DNA from: Texcoconibacillus texcoconensis
GTDB taxonomy: Bacteria; Bacillota; Bacilli; Bacillales; Salisediminibacteriaceae
DNA length: 64,000 nucleotides
Reading direction: 5' to 3'
NCBI RefSeq assembly: GCF_014202575.1
Contig: NZ_JACHHB010000002.1
Span: 336,032 to 400,031 of the forward strand
In this document: in pieces, positions 29,378 to 38,646 of the stretch
How the letters are laid out: every line of letters begins with the position of its first letter
Position numbering within the stretch: the first letter of the stretch is position 1
The notes under the pieces: generated by a model
The model's database searches: none
Seen by the model: the letters and a program-made list of their open reading frames with translations, nothing else
Told to the model about the DNA's origin: nothing
Translations under genes and position numbers: made by a program

Positions 29378-30871
29378 ATGAAGAGGTCGACCATTGATTG
29401 GCCTTTTTTCTTTATAGCGATTTTGTTTTTAATTGGAATATGTGCGTCCATCTTTTTATATCCAGACCAAATTTTCCTCTTATTTGACTCTTTACGAGTT
29501 CGGATAAACGAAGCGTTAGGCATCATCTATTTGTGGATTGGTTTGTGTTCGTTATTGTTTTTAATATGGGTGGCGTTTAGCCGTTTTGGTAAAATCAAGC
29601 TTGGAAAAGAAAACGATGTTCCAGCGTTCTCAAATGTCAGCTGGTTAGCGATGATTTTTTGTGCGGGGATTGGGTCTGGCATTTTGTTCTGGGGCACGAT
29701 TGAATGGGGGTATCACATGAACGAACCCCTATTTGGTTTTCTTCCCCATACTCCATCTTCTATTGAATGGAGTGCGGCATATGGACTGTTTCACCACGGA
29801 CCTACGGCCTGGGCTATATATGGACTACCTGCTTTGCCCATTGCTTACTTGTATCACGTGAAGGAACGCCCAGTTTTGAAAATTAGTGAAGCATGTAGTC
29901 CTATTTTAAAGCAGCATAGTGATGGACTGATTGGAAAATCTTTAGATTTATTTTTTGTGATTAGCTTGCTCGGAGCATCAGGGACATCTTTAGGGATTAG
30001 TGTTCCAATGATGTCTGCAGGTGTGGCGAAAATCACTGGAATCGAAAGGAGCTTCATACTAGATTTAGGGGTTTTATTTATCTGCACGGCCCTGTTTGCA
30101 TTCAGTGTTTTTGCCGGGCTTGAAAAAGGAATAAAGTTCCTTAGTAACGTGAACATCTATTTAATTTTTCTCATCCTTCTTCTCGTTTTTATCTTAGGTC
30201 CGACAGTATTTATTTTAGAAGTTTCAACCAGTAGTGTGGGGCTTATTGCAAACAATTTTTTTCGATTAAATACATGGATGGATCCTATCGGGCAGTCTGG
30301 TTTACCAGAAAAGTGGACGGTTTTCTATTGGGCTTGGTGGATCGTCTACGCCCCATTTGTTGGCTTATTCATCGCAAAGGTTTCAAAAGGACGAACGATA
30401 AAGCAAATGATTCTAGGAACAATAATACTCGGCCCTTTAGGCTGCTGGCTCTTTTATTTCATCTTAGGAAATTATGGACTTTCTTTACAATTGACAGGTC
30501 AATTAGACATTACATCTATCATCGAACAAGGAAAAGCCAACGAAGCGATTATCTCAATCATACATTCTCTACCTTTGGGAAATCTCTTGGTCACCTTATT
30601 TACAATTCTAGCGATTGTTTTTACCGCAACGACATATGATACATCTTCATATTTAATCGCTGCCGTCACACAACGATCATTAAATAACGACCCTATTAGA
30701 TGGAACCGTCTATTCTGGGCGTTTGCCTTAGCCATCCCCCCTGCTGCTTTATTGTTTATCGGAGGGCTTACTACTCTCCAAGCAGTTACCATTATCGTCG
30801 CACTTCCTTCCACCTTGATGATGATTCTTCTATCGCTTTCTTTTTTAAAGTTGATGGAAGAAAGGGAGTGA
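29378..30871 (+). CDS. BCCT-family betaine/carnitine/choline transporter (second copy)
   Basis: This 497-residue, twelve-helix osmolyte transporter shows the same landmarks as the copy at 18535: CAGIGSGILFWGTIEW (about 100), KWTVFYWAWWIVYAPFVGLF (about 312) and a TTYDTSSYL segment (about 420). Divergence throughout marks it as an old paralogue. I took ATG at 29378 (MKRSTIDWPFF), with AAGGGGG eight bases upstream, over ATG at 29321, which has no ribosome site. It stands alone; a poor hairpin lies near 30960. The substrate choice (betaine, choline, carnitine, ectoine) cannot be told from sequence by eye. Confidence 0.93.
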   Translation: MKRSTIDWPFFFIAILFLIGICASIFLYPDQIFLLFDSLRVRINEALGIIYLWIGLCSLLFLIWVAFSRFGKIKLGKENDVPAFSNVSWLAMIFCAGIGSGILFWGTIEWGYHMNEPLFGFLPHTPSSIEWSAAYGLFHHGPTAWAIYGLPALPIAYLYHVKERPVLKISEACSPILKQHSDGLIGKSLDLFFVISLLGASGTSLGISVPMMSAGVAKITGIERSFILDLGVLFICTALFAFSVFAGLEKGIKFLSNVNIYLIFLILLLVFILGPTVFILEVSTSSVGLIANNFFRLNTWMDPIGQSGLPEKWTVFYWAWWIVYAPFVGLFIAKVSKGRTIKQMILGTIILGPLGCWLFYFILGNYGLSLQLTGQLDITSIIEQGKANEAIISIIHSLPLGNLLVTLFTILAIVFTATTYDTSSYLIAAVTQRSLNNDPIRWNRLFWAFALAIPPAALLFIGGLTTLQAVTIIVALPSTLMMILLSLSFLKLMEERE

Positions 30872-31091
30872 ATGCTATTAGCAGAAGCGACATTTACAAC
30901 GAGCCAAGGGTACACAGTGATGTTCAAACCAATGGAGGAGCTGATTCGAATTTTTTAAGCTGAAGAAAGGCTTTCTGTCGAGTAGCTTCATTTTACTACA
31001 TACAATCGCTGGGGTCTTTTTTCATCCTCTTCTCCTCCACATTCTATTTCACGAAGGTGATTCGATATTGTTTATTTCATACACAGGTACC

Positions 31092-31724
31092 TTAAATGAC
31101 ATTTAAGTTTTTTATCCCATACTGGATAAGCTCACTTTTATTTTGAATGTCAAGTTTATTCATGATATTGGTTTTGTGAGTTTCTACAGTTTTAGGACTT
31201 ATAATGAGGCGTTCTGCAATCTGTTTATTTGTGTAACCAAGGACAGTCAGACGAACAATTTCTTTCTCCCTCATGGAAAGGATAGAAAAACTTTTGCCCC
31301 TACTTTGAAAAAGTCTATTCATCTGTTCATCAGACAGACCAACTTTATAATATCTTTTCCCACTCATAACATGTTTGATTGCTTCGTGCATATCGCTTCT
31401 GTCACTCTTTTTCAGAATAAAACCTTCCACATCTAGTTCCGCCGCTTTCTTAATATAGGCCTCTTCATCATGCATCGATAAGAAGATGATTTTAATATCC
31501 GGAAACTCCTTTTTCATACGTTCGGCAGATGTTAAACCGTCAAGTCCCTCGGGCATAGAAATATCAAGTAGAACAACATCTGGTTGTTCAACCGAAGCGA
31601 TCTGCATAGCTTCTTCTCCATCGCTAGCTTGTCCAACCACCTCAAAGGTGTTATTTGCTTCTAGTAACATCACAATTCCAAGACGTATCAAGGCATGATC
31701 ATCCACAACTAACACTTTTATCAT
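31092..31724 (-). CDS. NarL/FixJ-type response regulator, partner of the adjacent kinase
   Basis: A 210-residue two-component regulator. The receiver domain has the acidic pair VDD near residue 8 and the phosphorylated D54 (VVLLDISMPEG). The C-terminal LuxR-type helix-turn-helix spans about residues 145-205 (LSMREKEIVRLTVLGYTNKQIA…SPKTVETHKTNI). The kinase stop overlaps this start as ATGA, which decides for ATG at 31724 over 31730. The pair resembles NreC/NreB. It lies next to sulfide-oxidation genes on the same strand and is a candidate regulator of them. Confidence 0.93.
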   Translation of the reverse strand: MIKVLVVDDHALIRLGIVMLLEANNTFEVVGQASDGEEAMQIASVEQPDVVLLDISMPEGLDGLTSAERMKKEFPDIKIIFLSMHDEEAYIKKAAELDVEGFILKKSDRSDMHEAIKHVMSGKRYYKVGLSDEQMNRLFQSRGKSFSILSMREKEIVRLTVLGYTNKQIAERLIISPKTVETHKTNIMNKLDIQNKSELIQYGIKNLNVI

Positions 31725-32752
31725 TGCCATCCCTCCTCCAAAGGGGTGTGAATAAACACCGAAGTGCCATTTCCAGGTGCAGACTCTAAGCGGAAAACCC
31801 CTCCTATTTGATCAACTCGCTCTTCCATGTGCTTCATGCCTAGTCCTTTATGTTCATATTCGTTTCTATTAAAACCGATTCCATTATCATAGATGTTTAA
31901 AAATAGGCCGTCGCATCTCTCTTCAAGAAGAACTTTTACGCTCGTTGCTTTTGCGTATTTACTCGTGTTATGCAAAGCCTCTTGAATCACACGATATAGA
32001 TTAATTTCTACATCGGCAGGCAGACGAGAAAATATATTAGAATGAAATGTAAAAGTTGTCTGGGGGTGATTTTTTTTCATCGTTTCGATTAAATCTTCGA
32101 CAGCTGCGACGAGGCCTAAACGATCGAGACTTTTAGGTCTAAGTTGTGAGGAGTAAGCCTTCACATCGGCCATGACTCTGTTTAATTCATTGCGTACCTC
32201 ATGAACATATTGATTCACCCGCTCATCTTCTACAAATGACTCTACAGCTTGCAAAGCTACAGAAATTGAATATAAGGACTGACCGACACCATCATGTAAT
32301 TCTTGAGCTAATCGTTGATGTTCGGTTTCTTTAGCTTCGATGAGTTTCTGAATCATCCATTTCGACAAGCGTATTTCTTCTTCTCGTTTTTTCTGACGTT
32401 GATCACGGAGGACAAGCAAATACTCCTTAGAACGAGATTCATTGTCTTCATAAATTAAAGCTGTGCTCATTTCCACTTCTAATTTTACTCCCAGATAAGT
32501 CGGCATTTGCGATTTAAAATAAGGAACCTTTTCTTGCTCTATTAAGTAACAGCGATTTTCACCTGGTTCCACTTTTCGCTCTTGGCAAAACTTGCAATAA
32601 GGAACCTGATCAAATAACCGCCAACCTGTTAAATCTCTCGCTGCTGGATTCATCATTAAGATGTTTCTTTCATGGTCCATGATAAGGACACCATCTTGAA
32701 TATTTTCAAAGATTTGTCTTAAATAACGGTCTTCCAAATGTAAAGGTTTCAT
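31721..32752 (-). CDS. PAS-domain sensor histidine kinase (NreB-like) with a cysteine cluster
   Basis: A cytoplasmic kinase of 343 residues with no membrane segment. The N-terminal PAS domain (about 5-115) holds C53-x2-C56-x11-C68; the NreB oxygen sensor has C-x2-C-x11-C-x2-C, so the fourth position here is I71. A HisKA_3 dimerisation helix follows with phospho-acceptor H153 (QELHDGVGQSL), then an HATPase with NTSKYAKA and DNGIGF. I took ATG at 32752 (GAGGTG nine bases away). It is translationally coupled to the response regulator. A [4Fe-4S] cluster with a non-cysteine fourth ligand, or direct thiol or persulfide sensing, are both possible. Confidence 0.9.
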   Translation of the reverse strand: MKPLHLEDRYLRQIFENIQDGVLIMDHERNILMMNPAARDLTGWRLFDQVPYCKFCQERKVEPGENRCYLIEQEKVPYFKSQMPTYLGVKLEVEMSTALIYEDNESRSKEYLLVLRDQRQKKREEEIRLSKWMIQKLIEAKETEHQRLAQELHDGVGQSLYSISVALQAVESFVEDERVNQYVHEVRNELNRVMADVKAYSSQLRPKSLDRLGLVAAVEDLIETMKKNHPQTTFTFHSNIFSRLPADVEINLYRVIQEALHNTSKYAKATSVKVLLEERCDGLFLNIYDNGIGFNRNEYEHKGLGMKHMEERVDQIGGVFRLESAPGNGTSVFIHTPLEEGWQ

Positions 32753-32829
32753 AGCAACCATCACCTCACTTGATATTACCCTATACTTATATTGTAACGG
32801 ATAACGGAGAGAAAGGGTAAAAGAACGAT

Positions 32830-32862
32830 CAGCCGTTGCATCACATTTGTGTGCAACGGCTG
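32830..32862. terminator. Strong hairpin between the CstB-like gene and the kinase gene
   Basis: CAGCCGTTGCA and TGCAACGGCTG form a perfect 11-bp stem. The T run is on the plus-strand side, while on the minus strand only GATCGTTCTTTT follows. It may end or weaken transcription from the sulfide operon into the two-component genes. Confidence 0.5.
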
Positions 32863-32879
32863 TTTTTAAATCAATCCCA

Positions 32880-34301
32880 TTAATTTGAAGTAGTTTTTAT
32901 GTGCTGGTGGTTTATCCAAGCATTATACCCACCAGTTAGATTGACAACATCTTTTACACCATTAGCTTGTAATATACTGCAGGCAATAGCAGAACGAAGA
33001 CCTGAACCACATTGCATGAGAATTTTTTTGTCGTCAGGCACTTCTTGCATTCGGTTTGGCAAGGTCCCGAGCATAATATGTTGCGATCCACTAATATGAC
33101 CATCGTTATATTCAGATAAGTTCCGAACATCGATCACGTGAACTTCTCCTTCTTTAACTTTAGTCTCAGCTTCTTCAGGATGTATTTCAGGATAGCTTTC
33201 TGTCTTCTCAGCTTGCGCTAGAGCGGTCTCTGCTTCCATGACAGTGTCAGTAGTGTCTATGCCAACAGATTGCAAAGCTGTACTAATTTCATTCAGTGAT
33301 TGATCTTTACTAATCAATAGTGTTAACGGACGATGATAATCGACAAGCCATCCAGCCCAATTTGGGAACGATCCGCCAAATGGAATGTTGATCGATCCAG
33401 GAATATGCTCCTGAGCAAAAGCTTGGTGATCCCGCGTATCAATCACTTGCGTGCCTTCTGTGATTTTTGTTTCGACTTCAGAAACCTCTTTTAGTTCTTC
33501 AGGTTCAGGAAGGTTGCTTAAAAGGGCAGGTCCCACCTTATTCACATGTTTCATCACAGCAAAGTATACAGGTGGCTCAGGTTGACCTTCAATTAAGTCC
33601 TGGGCAAACTGTTCTTTATCATTGTATTTGAGCGCCCAATTAAATCGCTTTTCATACCCTACCGTTGAGGAAGGCACAGCGCCTAATGATTTTCCACATG
33701 CGCTTCCCGCTCCATGAGCAGGCCAAACTTGCAGGAAGTCAGGTAATTGTTTGAAACGTTCTAATGAATCAAACATATCATAGGCACCAGACAAAGAGGT
33801 TCCTTCAACTCCAGCTGCTTTCTCCAATAGATCGGGACGCCCAATATCTCCGACGAATACGAAATCCCCAGTAAAGATTCCGATCGGTTCATTGGCATTC
33901 GCACCTCCATCCGTTAGGAGAAAAGAGATACTTTCTGGGGTATGACCTGGCGTATACATAACTTCAAACGTCAAATTACCAAGTTCGAATCGATCCCCGT
34001 TCTTCACTAGCTGGTGCGGAAGACCATCTACATATTCATATTTCCAATTTTCATCACCTTCATCTGATACATAAAGCTTTGCATTGAGACGTTCAGCCAT
34101 TTCACGAGCACCTGAAACATAATCAGCGTGGATGTGTGTTTCTAAAGCCCCAACAATTTCTAGCCCTTCCGTCTTCGCTGCTTCAATGTAAGGTTCAATA
34201 TCCCTCGCTGGATCGACAATAACCGCTTCCCCTTTCGCCTGACATCCAACCATGTATGAAGCCTGTGCTAACTTCGTGTCATAAAAATATTTTAGTAACA
34301 T
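32880..34301 (-). CDS. CstB-like persulfide dioxygenase-rhodanese fusion
   Basis: A metallo-beta-lactamase-fold protein fused to two rhodanese domains (473 residues). The N-terminal part has THIHADYVSG (H56, H58, D60) and PGHTPESISF (about 114): the iron site of ETHE1/CstB-type persulfide dioxygenases. Rhodanese 1 (about 280-355) has no cysteine in its active loop (LLISKDQ), so it is likely structural. Rhodanese 2 (about 375-465) has the active cysteine in MQCGSGLRSA. The reaction would oxidise persulfide made by the upstream SQR to sulfite and pass it to thiosulfate. ATG lies eight bases after GGGGAG. It is third gene of sqr-DUF1641-cstB. Confidence 0.9.
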   Translation of the reverse strand: MLLKYFYDTKLAQASYMVGCQAKGEAVIVDPARDIEPYIEAAKTEGLEIVGALETHIHADYVSGAREMAERLNAKLYVSDEGDENWKYEYVDGLPHQLVKNGDRFELGNLTFEVMYTPGHTPESISFLLTDGGANANEPIGIFTGDFVFVGDIGRPDLLEKAAGVEGTSLSGAYDMFDSLERFKQLPDFLQVWPAHGAGSACGKSLGAVPSSTVGYEKRFNWALKYNDKEQFAQDLIEGQPEPPVYFAVMKHVNKVGPALLSNLPEPEELKEVSEVETKITEGTQVIDTRDHQAFAQEHIPGSINIPFGGSFPNWAGWLVDYHRPLTLLISKDQSLNEISTALQSVGIDTTDTVMEAETALAQAEKTESYPEIHPEEAETKVKEGEVHVIDVRNLSEYNDGHISGSQHIMLGTLPNRMQEVPDDKKILMQCGSGLRSAIACSILQANGVKDVVNLTGGYNAWINHQHIKTTSN

Positions 34302-34406
34302 ATGAAAAACTCCCCTCTTATCATTTGATTATTTAGTGTTAAATAATATGGAAAGGACGATTTCGCCCCACTCCTCCCATCAACTACGAAAACTACTTAA
34401 GAATTA

Positions 34407-34955
34407 TTACTTGGTGTTTATAGCTTCCAGAGTCGCTTTAGCATAACGCAAACTCTTTTGGACACTTGGATCTTTCATCCATTTCATTACAGTAAAGACT
34501 GAAATATGTCCCCCCTTCATCTCCTCTGCACGAGCTTGAATTTCATCAGCCTTTTCCAACAACTCTTTCCCTTTTTGTGCGAGAGAGTGCTCATTGATAG
34601 ATGCGGAAATATATGATAGGGATTCTTCGTCATTCCAAACACTTTCTGCAAATGTTACAATCTCTTCGGTTCGTTCTACCAGTTTAAGTAAAACTGGCAT
34701 TTTCCCGATCAATTTTACTAACGCTTCTAAACTTTCCTGATCAATCGAAGACAGACTTATCTGCTCCTCCAAATAATCCATTGATGCACGATCACCGAAC
34801 GTGTGCTGACCAAATTGGACCATCTGATCTAGCGATTCCACAGAAGCTTGGATTTCAGGCAACTTATTCAGCAAATACGTCATTGACTCTTGTACGTCGG
34901 GATTTTCCAGCGTTTCAGCCCACAGTGGTTTCTTTTCTTCTGCCTGCTTCGTCAT
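34407..34955 (-). CDS. DUF1641-family protein in the sulfide operon
   Basis: A soluble, mostly helical protein of 182 residues. Its end (HISVFTVMKWMKDPSVQKSLRYA, about 145-170) is the DUF1641 signature. The family occurs beside SQR-like flavoproteins and formate dehydrogenases; its role is not known. I took ATG at 34955 (AAGGA nine bases upstream); GTG at 34964 abuts the ribosome site. It lies 46 bp downstream of sqr and 105 bp upstream of the CstB-like gene, all on one strand. A helper of SQR assembly or membrane docking is a fair guess only. Confidence 0.8.
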   Translation of the reverse strand: MTKQAEEKKPLWAETLENPDVQESMTYLLNKLPEIQASVESLDQMVQFGQHTFGDRASMDYLEEQISLSSIDQESLEALVKLIGKMPVLLKLVERTEEIVTFAESVWNDEESLSYISASINEHSLAQKGKELLEKADEIQARAEEMKGGHISVFTVMKWMKDPSVQKSLRYAKATLEAINTK

Positions 34956-35001
34956 CGCATTCACTCCTTACTATAGTATAAAAGGGTTGGCTCACCGTCA
35001 G

Positions 35002-36195
35002 TTACATAACCCCTTTTAACATGCCATTCCAGTAAATAATCGGAAGAAAGTCTTTCTTTAAGTGATACATACTTTGACGTTCTTTCGCCTGATTAAACGG
35101 CATCGATTCTGTTGGTACTTTATAATAATCGAATTCGGCTAAAATTAACGAACGGTATCCAGTAACGATTGGACAAGAACTATATCCGTCATAAGAGGCT
35201 TCCATGGGAGCACCCTTTAAATGTGATATGATGTTATTTGCCACCACAGGTGCTTGTTTTCGAATCGCTGCTCCTGTTTTGGAAGTAGGCAGATTGCTGG
35301 CATCACCCAAGCCAAAGACATTGTCATATTTCGCATGTTGAAGAGTGTGTTTGTGTACATCCACCCAACCTTCTTCACTAGCTAGTGGACTGTCGGCTAG
35401 AAAAGATGGTGCCTTCATCGGCGGAGTGACATGCATCATGTCAAAGGAGGTTGTAAAAACCTCACCTGTATCTAGATTTTCAAACACCGCTTCTTTCTTG
35501 TCCCCTCTGACTTCAGTCAAGTTTGTTCTGAAGTTCGTTTTTATCCGTTTACGGTCGATTACTTTTTCAAGTGCCCTCTTATATTCTTCTACGTCAAAGA
35601 TTCCTGGATTTGCAGAACACAACGTGACTTCCGTATTCTCGCGTACACCATGAAGGTTAAAAGCATCCTCCGCTAAATACATGATTTTTTGCGGAGCGCC
35701 TCCGCACTTAACCGGGGAATTAGGATGGGTGAAAACAGCCTTTCCGCCTTTAAAATTACGTATTGTCTCCCAAGTGTAATCTACATGCTCATACGAATAG
35801 TTGCTGCATACACCATTTTTCCCGAGCGTCTCTTTCAAGCCTTTTATCCCATCCCAATTAATTTCAATACCAGGAGCTACGACCAAATAGTCATAACTAA
35901 CTGTTTGACCGTCATCTACTCGTACTTCATTGTTATCAGGATCAAATTCAACGACAGCTTGTTGAATGTGGTGAGCACCAAATGGTATGACTGATTTCAT
36001 ATCCCTTTTTGAGGCCTCTTTCTTTGCTGCACCACCTCCAACGAGCGTCCAAAGCGGTTGGTAAAAATGATTCATAGCCGGATCAATTAAAGCAATGTCA
36101 TGTTTAAAAGAACTTGATTGACGCAACAATCGTGATGCAACGCTAATTCCAGCACTGCCTGCACCAATGATTAAAATTTTAAAATGTGATTTCAT
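35002..36195 (-). CDS. sqr: Sulfide:quinone oxidoreductase (type II)
   Basis: This membrane-associated flavoprotein oxidises sulfide to sulfane sulfur and passes electrons to the quinone pool. It has 397 residues: FAD fold at 7-16 (LIIGAGSAGI), the redox cysteines C164 (SPVKCGGAPQK) and C341 (SSCPIVTGY), which are the two of mitochondrial-type SQR, and the second FAD motif VFGLGDASNLPTSKT near 295. The C-terminus has an amphipathic stretch fit for membrane contact. ATG lies after GAGGAGG. It is first gene of the sulfide operon. Upstream (minus strand) is a TTGACA hexamer near 36276-36281 but no convincing -10 at the right distance. Confidence 0.93.
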   Translation of the reverse strand: MKSHFKILIIGAGSAGISVASRLLRQSSSFKHDIALIDPAMNHFYQPLWTLVGGGAAKKEASKRDMKSVIPFGAHHIQQAVVEFDPDNNEVRVDDGQTVSYDYLVVAPGIEINWDGIKGLKETLGKNGVCSNYSYEHVDYTWETIRNFKGGKAVFTHPNSPVKCGGAPQKIMYLAEDAFNLHGVRENTEVTLCSANPGIFDVEEYKRALEKVIDRKRIKTNFRTNLTEVRGDKKEAVFENLDTGEVFTTSFDMMHVTPPMKAPSFLADSPLASEEGWVDVHKHTLQHAKYDNVFGLGDASNLPTSKTGAAIRKQAPVVANNIISHLKGAPMEASYDGYSSCPIVTGYRSLILAEFDYYKVPTESMPFNQAKERQSMYHLKKDFLPIIYWNGMLKGVM

Positions 36196-36353
36196 TACCG
36201 TTTCCTCCTCACAATATTATTTTAACGGTTCCCACTGTTCCCAAAGTGCTAACTATGTTTATAAGTCCATAATAGTGTCAATTTTGTGAACGTACCATCG
36301 GTGAATTCCCTTATTTGTATACGCTTTCATTTAAGAGAGGCGTTTTTTAGAAG

Positions 36354-36480
36354 GCTCTTTTCGTAAACTTTGTTGTTTTTGATAAAATCGGAGGAAAGAT
36401 AGGTGGCGAAATGTGGCGTCACGTTCACTTTCTCGGTCGCTCCGGACATTGATTCCGTTATTTACTTAAATTTAGAAAAC
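36354..36480 (+). repeat. Dispersed intergenic repeat, copy 1
   Basis: This stretch resembles 63088-63225. Shared blocks in the same order are TCTTTTCGT-AACTTTGTTGTTTTT, a GTTCACTTT block, and CCGGACATTGATTCCGT followed by ATT-ACTT. It has no open frame in common. It lies between the sulP terminator and sqr, within the 378-bp gap. Confidence 0.7.
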
Positions 36481-36504
36481 TGCCTTTCATAAAAAGTCTG
36501 TACT

Positions 36505-36550
36505 AAAAAACCACTCTCCAAATCTTTATAAAGACTTGGAGAGTGGTTTA
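36505..36550 (-). terminator. Terminator of sulP
   Basis: AAACCACTCTCCAA and TTGGAGAGTGGTTT form a perfect 14-bp stem, and the T run follows on the minus strand, just past the SulP stop. Confidence 0.9.
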
Positions 36551-36573
36551 ATTTTGCATTCTAATCTTGTAGC

Positions 36574-38256
36574 TCAGATTTCTCTTTGTTTTTTCTCTTC
36601 AATTGAAGTTATTGCATGATCAATTGTTACATAATGAAACGGTTGATCCCATCTTTCATTCCAACCAGCTTTTTCAAACTTCTCGAGGACTCCCTCTTTA
36701 AGGTCGGCAAATACAATCGAGATTCCAGCAGTTTGGGACTCTTCAATGATCTCTTCCATGCTGTGAAGAGCTGTAGCATCAATATAATTGACACCTCTGA
36801 AATCCAGGATAACGCGGTCGCCATCTTTTAAGTCTACCAATATATTTCTTAACTTTTCTTCTAGATACGGAGCATTGGCAAAATACAAAGAGGAATCAAC
36901 CCTAACAATGACTGTACCCGGCTTAACTTTCGCTTGAGGTTGTACACGCAGGTCTTCATATTGCTTACTTTTCTCAGAAAAACCTAACTTAGTAATGTAA
37001 GGAAACGCACTTTTACCTATCAAAATAATTAATGAAAAAGCAATCCCTATCAATATCCCTTCTTCTATCCCTAATAATAAAGTTGCTGTAAAGGTAGTCA
37101 GCCATACCCAGCCGTCTATGCGACTCACCTTGAATAAGTTTTTCATTTCTTTAATATCAATCAAACCGTATACTGCAACTAATATGATTGCCGCTAAAAC
37201 TGGGTTAGGTAAAAAATAAAAAACATCTGTAAAAAACAATAAAGATAGGATGATAATACCGGCACTGATCATACTGGCCAGTGGTGTTTTTGCTCCTGAC
37301 TGGTAGTTAACAGCAGACCTCGAAAATCCTCCGGTAACAGGATAAGCTGAAAAAAATGATCCACCTATATTCGCAGTACCTAAAGCAATTAATTCTTTAT
37401 TAGGCACAATTTTGTATTTCTCCTTTGCTGCTATTGCTTTGGCCATGGCAATTGACTCCATAAACCCAATGAGCGAAATGGTCACGGCTATAGGCAATAA
37501 TGTCAGTATTAAATCGAAACTTATATTTGGAACTGAAAATACAGGCAACCCATCAGGCACTTCGCCTACTATGTTCACTCCTGCTTCATTTAACTGGAAT
37601 ATATTCACAATTAAAATCATGAGAAAAACAACAATGAGAGGGGCTGGTATTTTGGGTGATACTTTCTTTATAAGGAGGAGAAGCAAAATACTTACAGTTC
37701 CTATTAAAAAGCTGATCGGATGAATATCTCCTATTCGCTGAATTGCTTCAATGAACGTTAATACGGCATTTCCCTCTCCGCTAAAACTGATGCCAAATAA
37801 ATGGTCCAATTGACTGACGCCAATAATAATAGCGGCTGCAGAGGTGAAACCGCTAATAACGGCATGTGAAATAAATTGAACAATAAACCCGAGTTTAAAT
37901 ATCCCCATTAATAATTGTATGACACCGATCATCAGCATGAGAAGAATAACTAAACTGATATATTCCTCTGTCCCAGGTTCAGCTATCGTCGATACGCCCG
38001 TGAGGACAAGAAGAGAAACCATAGCTACAGGACCTACTGATAATTGACGAGAAGTGCCTAACAATGCATAAAGAATTAAAGGGATTGTCGAAGCATATAA
38101 ACCAACAACAGGAGGTAGTCCTGCGAGCATAGCATAGGCCATACCTTGAGGAATTAACATGATAGCAACGATAAGGCCCGCTTGGAAGTCTCCTGCAAGA
38201 TCATCCTTCCTATAGTTTGATAACCATTCCGCTGCTGGTACAAAGCGTTTTAACAT
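36574..38256 (-). CDS. SulP-family anion permease with STAS domain
   Basis: A 560-residue anion transporter (sulfate, bicarbonate or other). The SulP signature GLIVAIMLIPQGMAYAMLAGLPP is at residues 28-50, followed by eleven or more helices. A C-terminal STAS domain spans about 435-550 (ILDFRGVNYIDATALHSMEEI); the usual phospho-serine position is threonine. ATG follows a GGGGA…GGAAG ribosome site. It stands alone upstream of the sulfide operon and has its own terminator. Nearness to sqr and cstB suggests sulfur oxyanions, but SulP proteins in alkaliphiles are often bicarbonate carriers, so the substrate is open. Confidence 0.92.
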   Translation of the reverse strand: MLKRFVPAAEWLSNYRKDDLAGDFQAGLIVAIMLIPQGMAYAMLAGLPPVVGLYASTIPLILYALLGTSRQLSVGPVAMVSLLVLTGVSTIAEPGTEEYISLVILLMLMIGVIQLLMGIFKLGFIVQFISHAVISGFTSAAAIIIGVSQLDHLFGISFSGEGNAVLTFIEAIQRIGDIHPISFLIGTVSILLLLLIKKVSPKIPAPLIVVFLMILIVNIFQLNEAGVNIVGEVPDGLPVFSVPNISFDLILTLLPIAVTISLIGFMESIAMAKAIAAKEKYKIVPNKELIALGTANIGGSFFSAYPVTGGFSRSAVNYQSGAKTPLASMISAGIIILSLLFFTDVFYFLPNPVLAAIILVAVYGLIDIKEMKNLFKVSRIDGWVWLTTFTATLLLGIEEGILIGIAFSLIILIGKSAFPYITKLGFSEKSKQYEDLRVQPQAKVKPGTVIVRVDSSLYFANAPYLEEKLRNILVDLKDGDRVILDFRGVNYIDATALHSMEEIIEESQTAGISIVFADLKEGVLEKFEKAGWNERWDQPFHYVTIDHAITSIEEKKQREI

Positions 38257-38615
38257 TCTTCCTATCCCCTTTAATCAGTCAAATCATTACTAAAAATTCG
38301 TCTAATTTAGTTGAACATCTCAGCAAGTTAAAGCTAATATACAGGTACTTTAATGTTTGCTTCTGTTAAGGATCACGTTAGAAACAGCCAAGATTAACAC
38401 AGCTTAAACAAAAATAAAGCGCCAGAGACCACACCCCCACCCTGTGGGTAACGATCTTTAATTAACAATTTTATTTAACAACTTATATAATAAATGAAAT
38501 ATTAAGAAAGATGACATAGGGTGATCCCCTTATTTTCAGGTACGGCCTCCTATCTGACTCCACATTCTTTGTGATACAGGAGAACCGCCTCTTAAGTTGT
38601 CTGTTAAATACAAAA

Positions 38616-38641
38616 AGAGTAGCCCGTTTTAGAGCTACTCT
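38616..38641 (-). terminator. Hairpin next to the fic fragment
   Basis: AGAGTAGC and GCTACTCT form an 8-bp stem, with a short T run on the minus strand. It follows the fic fragment in its reading direction and may be the terminator of the lost gene piece. Confidence 0.55.
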
Positions 38642-38646
38642 CTGCC

